The notes beneath the pieces are model-generated. The model did not search any database. It was not told where the DNA came from and was given only the letters and a program-made list of their open reading frames with translations. Below, piece by piece: positions 1 to 7,961 of a stretch of 33,877 bases of DNA. A program made the position numbers and the translations under genes. This DNA is from Actinomycetota bacterium (GTDB taxonomy: Bacteria > Actinomycetota > Humimicrobiia > Humimicrobiales > Humimicrobiaceae): positions 1 to 33,877 of the forward strand of contig JADHVN010000002.1 of assembly GCA_016783995.1 (NCBI GenBank), in the 5' to 3' direction. Positions within the stretch are counted from its first letter, which is position 1, and each line of letters opens with the position of its first letter.

Positions 1-436
1 GGATGGGGACATTTTTATAGATTTTACTAACGAGGCTTACAGTGATTATCTGGTAAGCGGATGGGGAAAAATCGAGACTGGTCTTGGAACATGGGGTCTT
101 AACGGGGTATCAATACTTTATTTTGACCTGGATGATATTGGTAATGCCAGAGAAGGGGAAAAAGAATTAAGGATTATTGCCAAACCCCTTCCTCACTCTG
201 AGTTAAAACAGGTAATAACTGTTACAATAAATGGGCACGCTGCGGGCAGTATAGAACTTGTAAATTTAGAAGATTTTTACGATTATAATTTAATTTTTAA
301 GTCTGAAATTTTACAGGATGGATTGAATATAGTTGAGTTAAGATACAATTACAGCTTTACACCTCTTGAACTGGGGCTCAGCAGTGATAACAGGGATTTA
401 GCGGTAATGTTTAAAGAGCTGGAAATAAATCTGTAA
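1..436 (+). CDS. C-terminal end of a protein with a carbohydrate-binding-like beta-sandwich module (5' truncated)
   Basis: The reading frame is open from base 2 to the TAA at 434-436, giving the last 144 residues of a protein that begins before the window. It has alternating hydrophobic beta strands, a W-G-x-W-G pattern near its start (SGWGKIETGLGTWG), a strand ITVTINGH typical of a sandwich strand with a turn, and a closing FTPLELGLSSDNRDLAVMF. The order 'trp-rich turn, V-x-V-N-G strand, SP/TP-x-E-L-G-x-S-x-D-x-R-x-L' is what I know from C-terminal sugar-binding-like modules on large membrane glycosyltransferases and related surface-polysaccharide proteins. The catalytic part, if any, is outside the window, so no enzyme activity is assigned. 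It ends 58 bases before the deacetylase and is probably co-transcribed with it. Module family is inferred; the truncated CDS itself is clear. Confidence 0.75.
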   Translation, partial: DGDIFIDFTNEAYSDYLVSGWGKIETGLGTWGLNGVSILYFDLDDIGNAREGEKELRIIAKPLPHSELKQVITVTINGHAAGSIELVNLEDFYDYNLIFKSEILQDGLNIVELRYNYSFTPLELGLSSDNRDLAVMFKELEINL

Positions 437-494
437 TATTTTAAAACCACACTCAAAATCTTAATAAACTTTTTTTAACAGGAGGTATATAAAT

Positions 495-2555
495 TTGGGC
501 AGTAAATTAAGTAGAAAAAAACTAATAATATCAGTAATAGTTATAGCATGTATTGTTGCAGCAGCGTCAGCGGCCTGGTCGGTTTGGGCATATCTTGATT
601 TTAAGAAAGCAGAAGCTCTAAAGGAAAAAATTGCTCTTGAAGAAGAAAAAATTGCTCTTGAAGAAGAAAAGTATGCCACTCCTAATTTTGGAGATAAGGA
701 ATTTAATTATGTAAAATCTACAGATAAAGAAATTATAATTCCAGGGCAGCTTTTAATATATGATATTTTTTACAGGAATACAGGGAAGATAGAAGTTAAA
801 GATTTTAAAATAGAGATAGGCATACCGGAAAATGTGGTAGTCTATGAAGAGTATTTAGAAGACTACAAGTATGAATTTGAAGGAGACAGTAAAGTTTATG
901 AAATAGGAGATTTGGATATTGGTGATAAGGGCAGCATGAATTTAGTTTTTAAGGTTGATTACCCTCTTGATAATGGAACAGAAATAATCTCTCCTGAAAT
1001 TAAATTTAAATATTTTAAGGAAAATAAGTTAATAGATAAAAGTGACTATTTTACTATGGATATTTCTGAAGATAAGATGTTTGTAATTGAAAGCAGTCCT
1101 GACTTTAATTGTTCTGGACTGTTTATTGAAGGTTTTGAACTGGGAGATATAGGGGAAGTAAAGTATGATGATGAGTTGTTATATAAAGTTTATGTTCGTA
1201 ATTGCGGCAATATGGATGCTTGTGATATAGAAGTAGTCGTCAGTGACCTGGAAAATCTAGTAATTTTAGAGGAAGAATCAGATGATTTTAATATTGGTGA
1301 TGGTGAGATTAGCTTAAAAATTGATAAGCTGGATATTGGTGATGTAAATACATATTATTTTTATGCACAAGTTAGCCCTGATGCTGAAAATAATTCAACT
1401 ATTTCTCCCCGAATGCAGGTAAAGAGTAATGGGACTGTTACAATAAAAGAAGCACCCGAGTGTTTGGTTAAACTCTTGCCATCATTTGAAAATTCTACTT
1501 TAAAGTTAGTAGATAGGAATGGCGGAGGTGTTTACTCGGGAGATATCATAGATGTAAATATTACTTTAAAAAATACAGGAGATATAGATGCAGGTAATAT
1601 GATAGTAAATCTGGTTTTATCCAATCTTTTTACTTTAAGTGAAGGTAATACCTCCTGGGGAATAGAGTACTTAGGTGTTGGTGAGGTGCGTGAGTTTAGC
1701 AGCAGTTTAAGAATTGTTGATGGTATTACTAAAGATAGCTATGCTTCCTGTAAGCTAAGTATGGCCTCGGATGAGATAGAATCATATGTAAGCTCAAGTT
1801 ACAGTGTACTTGTTTCTGGTTCAAAGCCTTTTACAAGAAATTATATTCCAATACTTGCATTTCACGGGATAGTGCCTTATCCTGAATGCAGGTATGAGAC
1901 TAGCACAGGAGCATTTGAATATTTACTGAGTACTTTAAAGAATCTTGGTTATCAGACTATAACATTTATTGATCTGCTAAATTATATGGATTATGGGAAG
2001 ACTCTTCCTGAAAAACCTATCATCATAACTTCAGATGATGGCTATCAAAGCCTTTATACTTATGCATTTCCTATTTTAAAAAAATATGGATACAAGATGA
2101 CTGTATTTCTCATAACAAGCTATATGGGTGGTTCAGAAGACACCAGAAGGATGAATGAGTTTGATTTTAATATAGCAGGTGTTCCGCACAGGCCTATGCT
2201 TATATGGCCGGAAATATCTCAAATGAGCAGCTATGGTTGCGAATTTCAATCACATACATGGTCTCATGGTATTATAAGGAATATGTATATAGAAGATTCC
2301 TTAAAAGAGCTGGTGCAGTCTAAAAGTGATATTGAGGTTCATACAGGAAAGCCAGTTGTATTTGTTGCCTGGCCTCACGGGGCTACTTCAGATAAAGTAT
2401 TAGGTCTGCTTTCCCAGGCAGGTTATAGGGGTGCAGTTAATGCTGGCGGCGGTGTAGAAGATGTAAGATCGCTTAGCCTGTATGCGATAAAGAGATTGCC
2501 AATGTTAAGAGAAATACCGCCGGAAGCATATATAGAATATATTGGATTACAATAA
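495..2555 (+). CDS. Membrane-anchored polysaccharide deacetylase (CE4/NodB) with three CARDB/DUF11-like repeats
   Basis: A 686-residue surface enzyme predicted to remove acetyl groups from an extracellular amino-sugar polymer. It starts at TTG, nine bases after AGGAGG (480-485). One signal-anchor helix spans residues 10-32, followed by a short charged helix with a duplicated heptad (EKIALEE twice). Three Ig-like repeats follow, each marked by the CARDB/DUF11 signature R/K-N-T/C-G-x-x (about residues 94, 235 and 359). The C-terminal NodB domain covers about 450-686: motif 1 is TSDDG with D514 and D515 (usual form TFDDG), motif 2 is HTWSH with metal ligands H587 and H591, and VAWPHG resembles the PgaB/IcaB-type motif 3. 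The domain closely resembles the poly-N-acetylglucosamine deacetylase group. Location next to a glycan cluster supports a role in trimming the polymer outside the cell; the true substrate is unknown. Confidence 0.88.
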   Translation: MGSKLSRKKLIISVIVIACIVAAASAAWSVWAYLDFKKAEALKEKIALEEEKIALEEEKYATPNFGDKEFNYVKSTDKEIIIPGQLLIYDIFYRNTGKIEVKDFKIEIGIPENVVVYEEYLEDYKYEFEGDSKVYEIGDLDIGDKGSMNLVFKVDYPLDNGTEIISPEIKFKYFKENKLIDKSDYFTMDISEDKMFVIESSPDFNCSGLFIEGFELGDIGEVKYDDELLYKVYVRNCGNMDACDIEVVVSDLENLVILEEESDDFNIGDGEISLKIDKLDIGDVNTYYFYAQVSPDAENNSTISPRMQVKSNGTVTIKEAPECLVKLLPSFENSTLKLVDRNGGGVYSGDIIDVNITLKNTGDIDAGNMIVNLVLSNLFTLSEGNTSWGIEYLGVGEVREFSSSLRIVDGITKDSYASCKLSMASDEIESYVSSSYSVLVSGSKPFTRNYIPILAFHGIVPYPECRYETSTGAFEYLLSTLKNLGYQTITFIDLLNYMDYGKTLPEKPIIITSDDGYQSLYTYAFPILKKYGYKMTVFLITSYMGGSEDTRRMNEFDFNIAGVPHRPMLIWPEISQMSSYGCEFQSHTWSHGIIRNMYIEDSLKELVQSKSDIEVHTGKPVVFVAWPHGATSDKVLGLLSQAGYRGAVNAGGGVEDVRSLSLYAIKRLPMLREIPPEAYIEYIGLQ
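624..665 (+). repeat. Perfect tandem duplication of 21 bp inside the deacetylase gene
   Basis: Bases 624-644 and 645-665 are identical 21-mers, each encoding E-K-I-A-L-E-E. The duplication keeps frame and adds one heptad to the helical stalk between the membrane anchor and the first Ig-like repeat. It looks like a recent slippage event because the codons are identical as well as the residues. Confidence 0.9.
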
Positions 2556-2623
2556 ATATCGTATTTTGCTATACTATTGGCTAAAATAATACTATAGGTT
2601 GTTAATTCATATCATAGATTATT

Positions 2624-2647
2624 AATTTATTATTATAATAATAAATT
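2624..2647. repeat. Perfect 24-bp A/T palindrome
   Basis: The 12-base half AATTTATTATTA is followed directly by its exact reverse complement with no spacer. It lies in the 161-base gap between the deacetylase and the small membrane protein, within otherwise TTA/ATT-rich DNA. It contains no G or C, so it is unlikely to be an intrinsic terminator; it could be a protein-binding site or a chance product of low-complexity DNA. Confidence 0.85.
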
Positions 2648-2722
2648 GTTAGATATTATTTGTAATTTATAAGTTGTTGATTATTGTTGTTATTGATAAT
2701 TAATTTTGGAAGGTGATTGATT

Positions 2723-3193
2723 TTGAAAAATTTTTTACTTATATTTTCATTCATTAATGCAATTCTATATATTTTAGTTTATTCATATTATGATTATATA
2801 CTGGGCCTTTTTGGTGAAATATCAATTTCGGCAGGTTTTTTAAGTTTTTTAAAGATTTTAATACTTATAATCATAGGGTTTTTAATAGGTTTAATAGCAG
2901 CACTTCTACTTAATCTGAATATAGGCAGGAGTTATTATGATTATAAAGCACTCATAATTATTGGCATTATACCATTTATATGTCTTATACTATCTGAAGG
3001 AACAATAACTAATTTTTTTATAACAAAATTTTTTGATTCCAGCAGACAAGTTTCTGAGCTTGTATTTTATCTTTTTTCAAGACAGATTATATGGACTCTG
3101 TGGTTAGGTTTTTCAATAGGTTCTTCAATCAGGTTAAGTTTTAAGCGCAAGGCTATCAAGCATGAAGTACGATATAAAGTTAAATCACTTTAG
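2723..3193 (+). CDS. Small integral membrane protein of unknown function (four predicted helices)
   Basis: A protein of about 156 residues, almost entirely hydrophobic, with four membrane segments at roughly residues 3-20, 41-64, 74-92 and 112-136, and a basic tail (SFKRKAIKHEVRYKVKSL) probably in the cytoplasm. Two in-frame TTG codons are possible starts (2717 and 2723). The second is preferred because the GGAAGG at 2708-2713 then lies nine bases upstream, against only three for the first. I recognise no family. It converges with the TolB-like gene on the opposite strand, with only 14 bases between the two stops. Its place after the surface deacetylase suggests an envelope role, but that is only context. 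Confidence 0.7.
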   Translation: MKNFLLIFSFINAILYILVYSYYDYILGLFGEISISAGFLSFLKILILIIIGFLIGLIAALLLNLNIGRSYYDYKALIIIGIIPFICLILSEGTITNFFITKFFDSSRQVSELVFYLFSRQIIWTLWLGFSIGSSIRLSFKRKAIKHEVRYKVKSL

Positions 3194-3207
3194 ATTAGTT
3201 AAGCTGG

Positions 3208-5016
3208 CTAATTGCTGGATGCCTGATATATAAAAGCAGCTCCCCAATCATCTCCAGGCGAGCTTGTGAGTTGAATTGGATTGGAACCATCAATATTCAT
3301 TATAAAGATTTCATCGTTGCCATTTATCTTTGCGTTATATACTATATATTTGTTATCGGGTGAGAAAGCAGGAAGGCCTGCAGATTCAGGGTGATTGGTT
3401 AATTTTTGAAGGTTTCCACCATTACTGTCAATGGTAAAAATATCTGCATTGTTTCCTTCATAACCCATAAAAACTATCTTCTTGCCATCAATAGACATTT
3501 TAGGAACTCTATTCCTTGTATCAGAGTTTGATATATTTTTATTGTTTTCACCATTATGATCAATTATATATATTTCCTCATGCCCAAAAGTTCCAGATTC
3601 ATAAAGGACTTTATACTGATACGGGTGGGCTGAAGGGTGCCAGTCATCTACGTTATTAAAAGTTAATCTTTTCATATTACTGCCATCGCTATCCATTCTG
3701 TAAATTTCCCAGTTACCATCTATAAACATTTCAAAGAATATATATCTTCCATCAAATGACCATGTTGGGTATCCATTTCTTTCAGGATTTGTAGTTATCT
3801 GTGTTTTTCCAGATCCGTCCCAGTTCATAACTACTATCTGCCAGCTGCCTCCTATATCCGAGGAGTAAGCTATTTTTTTACCATCAGGTGAAATTGCAGG
3901 ATACATATCCCTGCCTGTATAATCTGTTAGCTGGATAGGTTCTGACCCGTCAAGATTCATGCTGAATATATCTTCATTTCCAGTTCTATTGGAAACAAAT
4001 GCTATTCTTGTTAATGCATATTCAATATCTGTTGGGCGCGGTCCGCCTTCCTCTAAAATATAGTTACTTACTGCCCAGCCTTCTATTTCTATCTTTTCAC
4101 TGCCAAAGTTTGACTCAAAAGAAACAATGACATTTGATTCTTCCTTTGTTCCTTCAATCAATACATCTCTTTTTAAAAATTGATATTCACCTGTTATTGA
4201 ATGAGCATAGACATAAAAAGAATGAGTTGAGCCTGGCTCAAGACTGCTTCCATCATAGGTTAGGTAGTAGCCACAATTACTGTAATTTGGATTTCCATAG
4301 GCTGCTGCAACATCCTTTCTTTCTAAGCCATACTGTGCTTTTCCTAAAAATTTACCAAAGTCACTCGGGCCATCCAGATAAACTTCTATTCTGTCTATTC
4401 CAGGACTATCTTTAATACTTAAATCAGCAGCCCATCCAGATAATCTTATTTCTTTTTTTTCATCACTGGTAATAACTTTCTTATCAAACAGACTGTCAAT
4501 AGACATCCTGATGCTGTCTGCTGTTGCAGGTTCTCCTGGTACCTGTACTTCTTCTCTTAAATATTCCCAGCCATATTCTGTAATAAAAGTATATATATAA
4601 ATGCAGTGAATCGAGCCTGGTTCAAATGTGTATTCCTTGCCTTCTGCTATTAGGCTGAATCCTGAATTTAGGAAATTCTCTCCATATATTAATGTAATAT
4701 CCTCTGAAGGCAGACCATACTGTGCTTCTCCTAAAAATATCCCGTTATCTTTATCCCCATCCAGGTATATCTCGATTTTAGAAATATCTTTAGAAGGATT
4801 GATTTGCTGTGGGATTTCTTCAATTTCCCCGGCCTCCTCTTCTGGTTGTTCTTCAGCAGCAGGGACTTCTTCTTCTGTAGTTTCCTCTGGCTGAATGTCA
4901 GCTTCAGTTTCTGATAATTCCTGTCTGCTGCCCAGTATTTTCTTTGTTATAAGGAATCCAAAGAAAGTGCTTACTGCTAAAAATAATATAATAAGAATAA
5001 TAGTTATAGTTTTCAT
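3208..5016 (-). CDS. Membrane-anchored TolB-like beta-propeller protein with two tandem 'YLDG' beta modules
   Basis: A 602-residue predicted extracellular protein on the - strand. Residues 4-25 form an uncleaved membrane anchor, followed by an acidic, Glu/Pro-rich linker (about 33-70). Two similar modules follow (about 78-160 and 188-290), each with the signature I-E-V/I-Y-L-D-G, F-L-G-x-A-Q-Y-G-L, and a final P-G-S-x-H-x-x-Y-V/I-Y strand. A partial third copy of the linking strand (IEIEGWAVSNYI) lies near 309-320. The remainder (about 336-600) is a six-bladed TolB/WD40-like propeller with repeated D-I/E-I-F-x-M-N/D-x-D-G-S blades and P-x-x-S-x-D-G-K turns. Such propellers bind peptides or glycans; no catalytic site is seen. 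No clear Shine-Dalgarno sequence precedes the ATG. It is the only confident - strand gene in the window and is divergent from the glycosyltransferase at 5161. Confidence 0.88.
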   Translation of the reverse strand: MKTITIILIILFLAVSTFFGFLITKKILGSRQELSETEADIQPEETTEEEVPAAEEQPEEEAGEIEEIPQQINPSKDISKIEIYLDGDKDNGIFLGEAQYGLPSEDITLIYGENFLNSGFSLIAEGKEYTFEPGSIHCIYIYTFITEYGWEYLREEVQVPGEPATADSIRMSIDSLFDKKVITSDEKKEIRLSGWAADLSIKDSPGIDRIEVYLDGPSDFGKFLGKAQYGLERKDVAAAYGNPNYSNCGYYLTYDGSSLEPGSTHSFYVYAHSITGEYQFLKRDVLIEGTKEESNVIVSFESNFGSEKIEIEGWAVSNYILEEGGPRPTDIEYALTRIAFVSNRTGNEDIFSMNLDGSEPIQLTDYTGRDMYPAISPDGKKIAYSSDIGGSWQIVVMNWDGSGKTQITTNPERNGYPTWSFDGRYIFFEMFIDGNWEIYRMDSDGSNMKRLTFNNVDDWHPSAHPYQYKVLYESGTFGHEEIYIIDHNGENNKNISNSDTRNRVPKMSIDGKKIVFMGYEGNNADIFTIDSNGGNLQKLTNHPESAGLPAFSPDNKYIVYNAKINGNDEIFIMNIDGSNPIQLTSSPGDDWGAAFIYQASSN

Positions 5017-5070
5017 TTTTTATAAATTTAATAATAATTAATTTGTACTTATTGGCTTACTTAATATTAA

Positions 5071-5119
5071 TTGGTCTTTTTAGTTAGGTAAATATATAAT
5101 AAAAGCAGTTTTTACGCAA
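5071..5119. promoter_or_regulatory. Candidate overlapping divergent promoters between the TolB-like gene and the glycan cluster
   Basis: For the + strand, TTGGTC (5071-5076) is followed after 18 bases by a perfect TATAAT (5095-5100), about 60 bases before the gene at 5161. For the - strand, TTGCGT (complement of 5114-5119) is followed after 17 bases by TATATT (complement of 5091-5096). The two -10 boxes overlap, so transcription in one direction could exclude the other. The -35 boxes are weak (three of six matches each), so this is a suggestion only. Confidence 0.35.
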
Positions 5120-5160
5120 ATATATTTAAGTAGCATATTTTCAGAAAATTAAATGGGTTA

Positions 5161-6747
5161 ATGAGTAAAATTTTAATACTGGGCATGAGCCCACTTTCAT
5201 TTGAAAATGATATTAAAGTATATGGGACCGGAATTAGAAGCTGGCAGTTTATACTACCGCTTCTAAAAAAAGGCCATAAGTTGTGTGTTTGCAATTATGC
5301 TATTCCATCTGCGTATCCTGATGATTTTAACTCGCGATTCAATAAAGACTTTTGTTATACTTCAAGGATAGATAAAAATAATGGTAATTCAAATAATAGC
5401 GGTAATTTAAATTATAGTTTTGAATACAATATATTAAAAAAAGATGATTTTGAAAACACCAGGCTGATTGCAGAGATTTATTATAGGTTTAAGCCTGATT
5501 GTATAGTAGGATGTAATTTTTACCCATCTTTTATTGCTTCTAATTTACTGGCTTTTATAAGTAGCAATATAGATAGTAGTATTAAAAGCAGAACTACTAA
5601 ATATGATAGTGGAGCAAATACTAATGAAGATATTAGTAGTGAAAATACTACTAAAATAACTCCATTTTGGGCTGATCTTTTTGGTCATGTAATGGCTGAA
5701 GCTCAGGCAAGAGCCGCAAGTGATGGGGATGATAGCTGTCTCTACCATTACTGGAATAGTGAATATAATATTATTTCAAATGCAGATATTTTTTCATGCG
5801 TATCTTCGCGGCAGAAGTATGCTCTAATAGGAGAGCTTGGTGCTGCTGGAAGGCTTAACAGGCATACTTCAAGATATGATTTTGCGCATACAATACCATG
5901 CGGGATGCCAGAAGAAGAATATAAGCATACAAAAGTGGTTATAAGAGAAAAAGATGAAATAAGCAGGGATGATCTTGTTGTTTTATGGACTGGCGGATAT
6001 AACACATGGGCAGATGTGGATACCCTGTTTAAGGGTTTAAGTCTTGCTATGAAACAGAACAAGCATATTAAATTTGTTTCAACAGGCGGGGGAATTCCTG
6101 AACAGGATACTGCTACTTACCCAAATTTTTTATCAATGATAGAAAAATCTCCTTACAGAGACAGGTTTATTATGAAAGGGTGGATACCTGGAGAGGATGT
6201 TCCTAATTATTATCTGGAAGCAGATATTGGTATAAATATAGATAAAGATATTTATGAGGTTAAGCTGGGAAGTAAAAACAGGATACTTGACTGGATGCGG
6301 GCTGGACTTTGTGTCCTATCTTCCAATGTTTGCGAACTAACAGAAATTATAAACAGTAAAAAGATCGGATATACTTTTATACCTGGTGATCCATATGATT
6401 TAAATAAAAAACTTACCTACCTTGCATCTCACAGGCAGGAAGTTAAAGAAACAGCACTTGCTGGTAAAAAATATGGGGTTTGTAAGTTCAATTTTGATAA
6501 GACAACAATGGCGCTTCAGAAGTGGGCTAAAAATCCAGGATTTTCCCCTGACAAGGGAAAGGAAAGAAAAATCTTTTTTAGCAGAGAAGAAGCTATTAGA
6601 AATCTTAATCAAATTGTTATAAGGCAGAAGAGAATGATTGCAGAGAGAGATAGAAGAATTTCTGAGCTTGAAGGGATAGTTAAAAAGGGGTTAATTTATA
6701 GAATTTATAATTATTTTAAAATTTTTAAAAGAAAAATATCTAAGTAA
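5161..6747 (+). CDS. GT-B fold glycosyltransferase (GT4-like) with C-terminal coiled coil
   Basis: A 528-residue cytoplasmic sugar transferase. The N-terminal Rossmann lobe begins with the strand MSKILILGMSPLSF and a G-T/I-R acceptor-side loop. The C-terminal lobe begins near residue 270 (VVLWTGGYNTWADVDTL, the usual 'V-x-x-G-G-x' donor-lobe start), with FVSTGGG, FIMKGWIP and a donor-binding region around NRILDWMRAGLCVLSS rather than the classical EX7E. After residue 465 comes a basic coiled coil (RQKRMIAERDRRISELEG) and an amphipathic basic tail that could bind the membrane or a partner. Two Asn/Ser-rich stretches (about 60-80 and 137-165) look like tolerated loop insertions. Its catalytic part resembles that of the protein at 7962, so the two are probably old paralogues. 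No strong ribosome binding site precedes the ATG. Sugar specificity cannot be read. Confidence 0.82.
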   Translation: MSKILILGMSPLSFENDIKVYGTGIRSWQFILPLLKKGHKLCVCNYAIPSAYPDDFNSRFNKDFCYTSRIDKNNGNSNNSGNLNYSFEYNILKKDDFENTRLIAEIYYRFKPDCIVGCNFYPSFIASNLLAFISSNIDSSIKSRTTKYDSGANTNEDISSENTTKITPFWADLFGHVMAEAQARAASDGDDSCLYHYWNSEYNIISNADIFSCVSSRQKYALIGELGAAGRLNRHTSRYDFAHTIPCGMPEEEYKHTKVVIREKDEISRDDLVVLWTGGYNTWADVDTLFKGLSLAMKQNKHIKFVSTGGGIPEQDTATYPNFLSMIEKSPYRDRFIMKGWIPGEDVPNYYLEADIGINIDKDIYEVKLGSKNRILDWMRAGLCVLSSNVCELTEIINSKKIGYTFIPGDPYDLNKKLTYLASHRQEVKETALAGKKYGVCKFNFDKTTMALQKWAKNPGFSPDKGKERKIFFSREEAIRNLNQIVIRQKRMIAERDRRISELEGIVKKGLIYRIYNYFKIFKRKISK

Positions 6748-6842
6748 TTGAAAGCTGATTATAGAGCTGCTTGTAAAGATACCTATAAAGTCACTGATTA
6801 AAAAATAATAAGCTAGTATTGAAATTTTTCTAACATTTTTCT

Positions 6843-7886
6843 ATGGAAATAGAAACTCTAATAATAATTGTAACTTATAATAGCGAAGACTTTATTGAAA
6901 ATTGTCTGAAATCTGTGGCAGCTTCCAGTTACAGGAAGTGGTTTTTAGCAGTCATAGATAATAATTCGATTGATAATACAATAAAGAAAATTAAAGAATT
7001 TAAAAACTCATATGTAGAAGTATCTCCAAGAAATTTTAAACTGATCAAACTCAAAAAAAATATAGGTTTCTCGGCAGCGGTAAACAATGCTATCTTTAAT
7101 TTTATTCCTAAAAAAAAGAAAAAATTACTGAAGCATATTAAATATTTAATCCTTATAAACCCGGATTTATATTTATTTAAAAATACTTTAAGTAATTTAA
7201 TTTTGCCATTTGAGCTTAGAGAGCATACTAAAGATTTAAAAGAAATTGGAGTAGTAGGCGGGCTTATCCTGGATTATAGTAAGGATATAATTCAGCATGC
7301 TGGTGGAAAAGTTAAGTCTAATTTAATTACAGAGCATATAAATTATGGTAAGAAATTCTCCGGATTTAGTGATAGCAATTATAATATGGTTAAAAAACTT
7401 ACAAAAGGAGATAATAAAAAGAATGGTACAAAAGTTTTAAAAGAAGTTGATTATATAACTGGAGCATTGTTTGCAACTGATTTTACAATTTTTAGTAAAG
7501 TTGGTGGATTAGATACAGGATACAGGCCTGCATATTACGAGGAGCTGGATTATTGTATCAAGTTAAAAAAAATAGAAAAAAAGATAATGGTCAGCCACAA
7601 TGCTATTTCAAGACATTTTGAAGGTGCATCTGTTAAAAAGTTTAGTAAGAATTTTTACAAATTTTATCATAAAAACAGATTAAGGTGCGTGGTTATAAAT
7701 TTTGGATTTTTATATTTTTTCAAAGAATTTCTCAGTGAAGAACTTCGATGGATTAAGAGCAGCGCAACCAGGGATCAGAAATCAGCGCTTGCATATGCAT
7801 ATTTTATAAATTTTATATTTTTACCATATAATCTAATTGTAAAAATAAAAAACTATTTCATATTACAAAAATTAAGGTTAAAATGA
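6843..7886 (+). CDS. GT2-family glycosyltransferase (GT-A fold)
   Basis: A 347-residue family 2 transferase. The start IIIVTYNSEDFIENCLKSV is the classic nucleotide-sugar-binding strand and helix. VIDNNSIDNT carries the conserved Asp of 'DNxSxD', NIGFSAAVNNA is the usual 'N-x-G-F-x-x-x-N' motif, and LINPDLYL supplies the metal-binding DxD equivalent (N-P-D). YYEELDYCIK stands in for the catalytic E-D-x-D/E motif, with Leu replacing the usual Asp. The protein is very Lys-rich and has extra basic stretches (PKKKKKLLKHIKY). It lies 95 bases after the preceding transferase with no convincing ribosome binding site before the ATG, so the start is the least certain part. Likely a rhamnosyl- or related transferase acting on a lipid-linked glycan; the exact linkage is unknown. 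Confidence 0.85.
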   Translation: MEIETLIIIVTYNSEDFIENCLKSVAASSYRKWFLAVIDNNSIDNTIKKIKEFKNSYVEVSPRNFKLIKLKKNIGFSAAVNNAIFNFIPKKKKKLLKHIKYLILINPDLYLFKNTLSNLILPFELREHTKDLKEIGVVGGLILDYSKDIIQHAGGKVKSNLITEHINYGKKFSGFSDSNYNMVKKLTKGDNKKNGTKVLKEVDYITGALFATDFTIFSKVGGLDTGYRPAYYEELDYCIKLKKIEKKIMVSHNAISRHFEGASVKKFSKNFYKFYHKNRLRCVVINFGFLYFFKEFLSEELRWIKSSATRDQKSALAYAYFINFIFLPYNLIVKIKNYFILQKLRLK

Positions 7887-7909
7887 TTATTAATTTAGAT
7901 TTTTGTATT

Positions 7910-7918
7910 TGATATAAT
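7910..7918 (+). promoter_or_regulatory. Candidate extended -10 promoter element before the 769-residue glycosyltransferase
   Basis: TGATATAAT matches the extended -10 form TGn-TATAAT exactly. The -35 region at the expected distance (TTAATT near 7890) is poor, as extended -10 promoters tolerate. The predicted start would leave a leader of about 35 bases holding two Shine-Dalgarno-like sequences, GGAGGT and AGGAG. It may give this gene and its followers an internal promoter within the cluster. Confidence 0.4.
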
Positions 7919-7961
7919 CTAAGCAATTTATATATAAATTGGAGGTAATATAGGAGTTTTA

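Noticed and set aside
4134..4894. Two + strand open frames (about 93 and 88 codons) within the TolB-like gene
   Set aside because: Both are antisense to repeated, well-conserved beta modules and have no ribosome binding site or recognisable domain.
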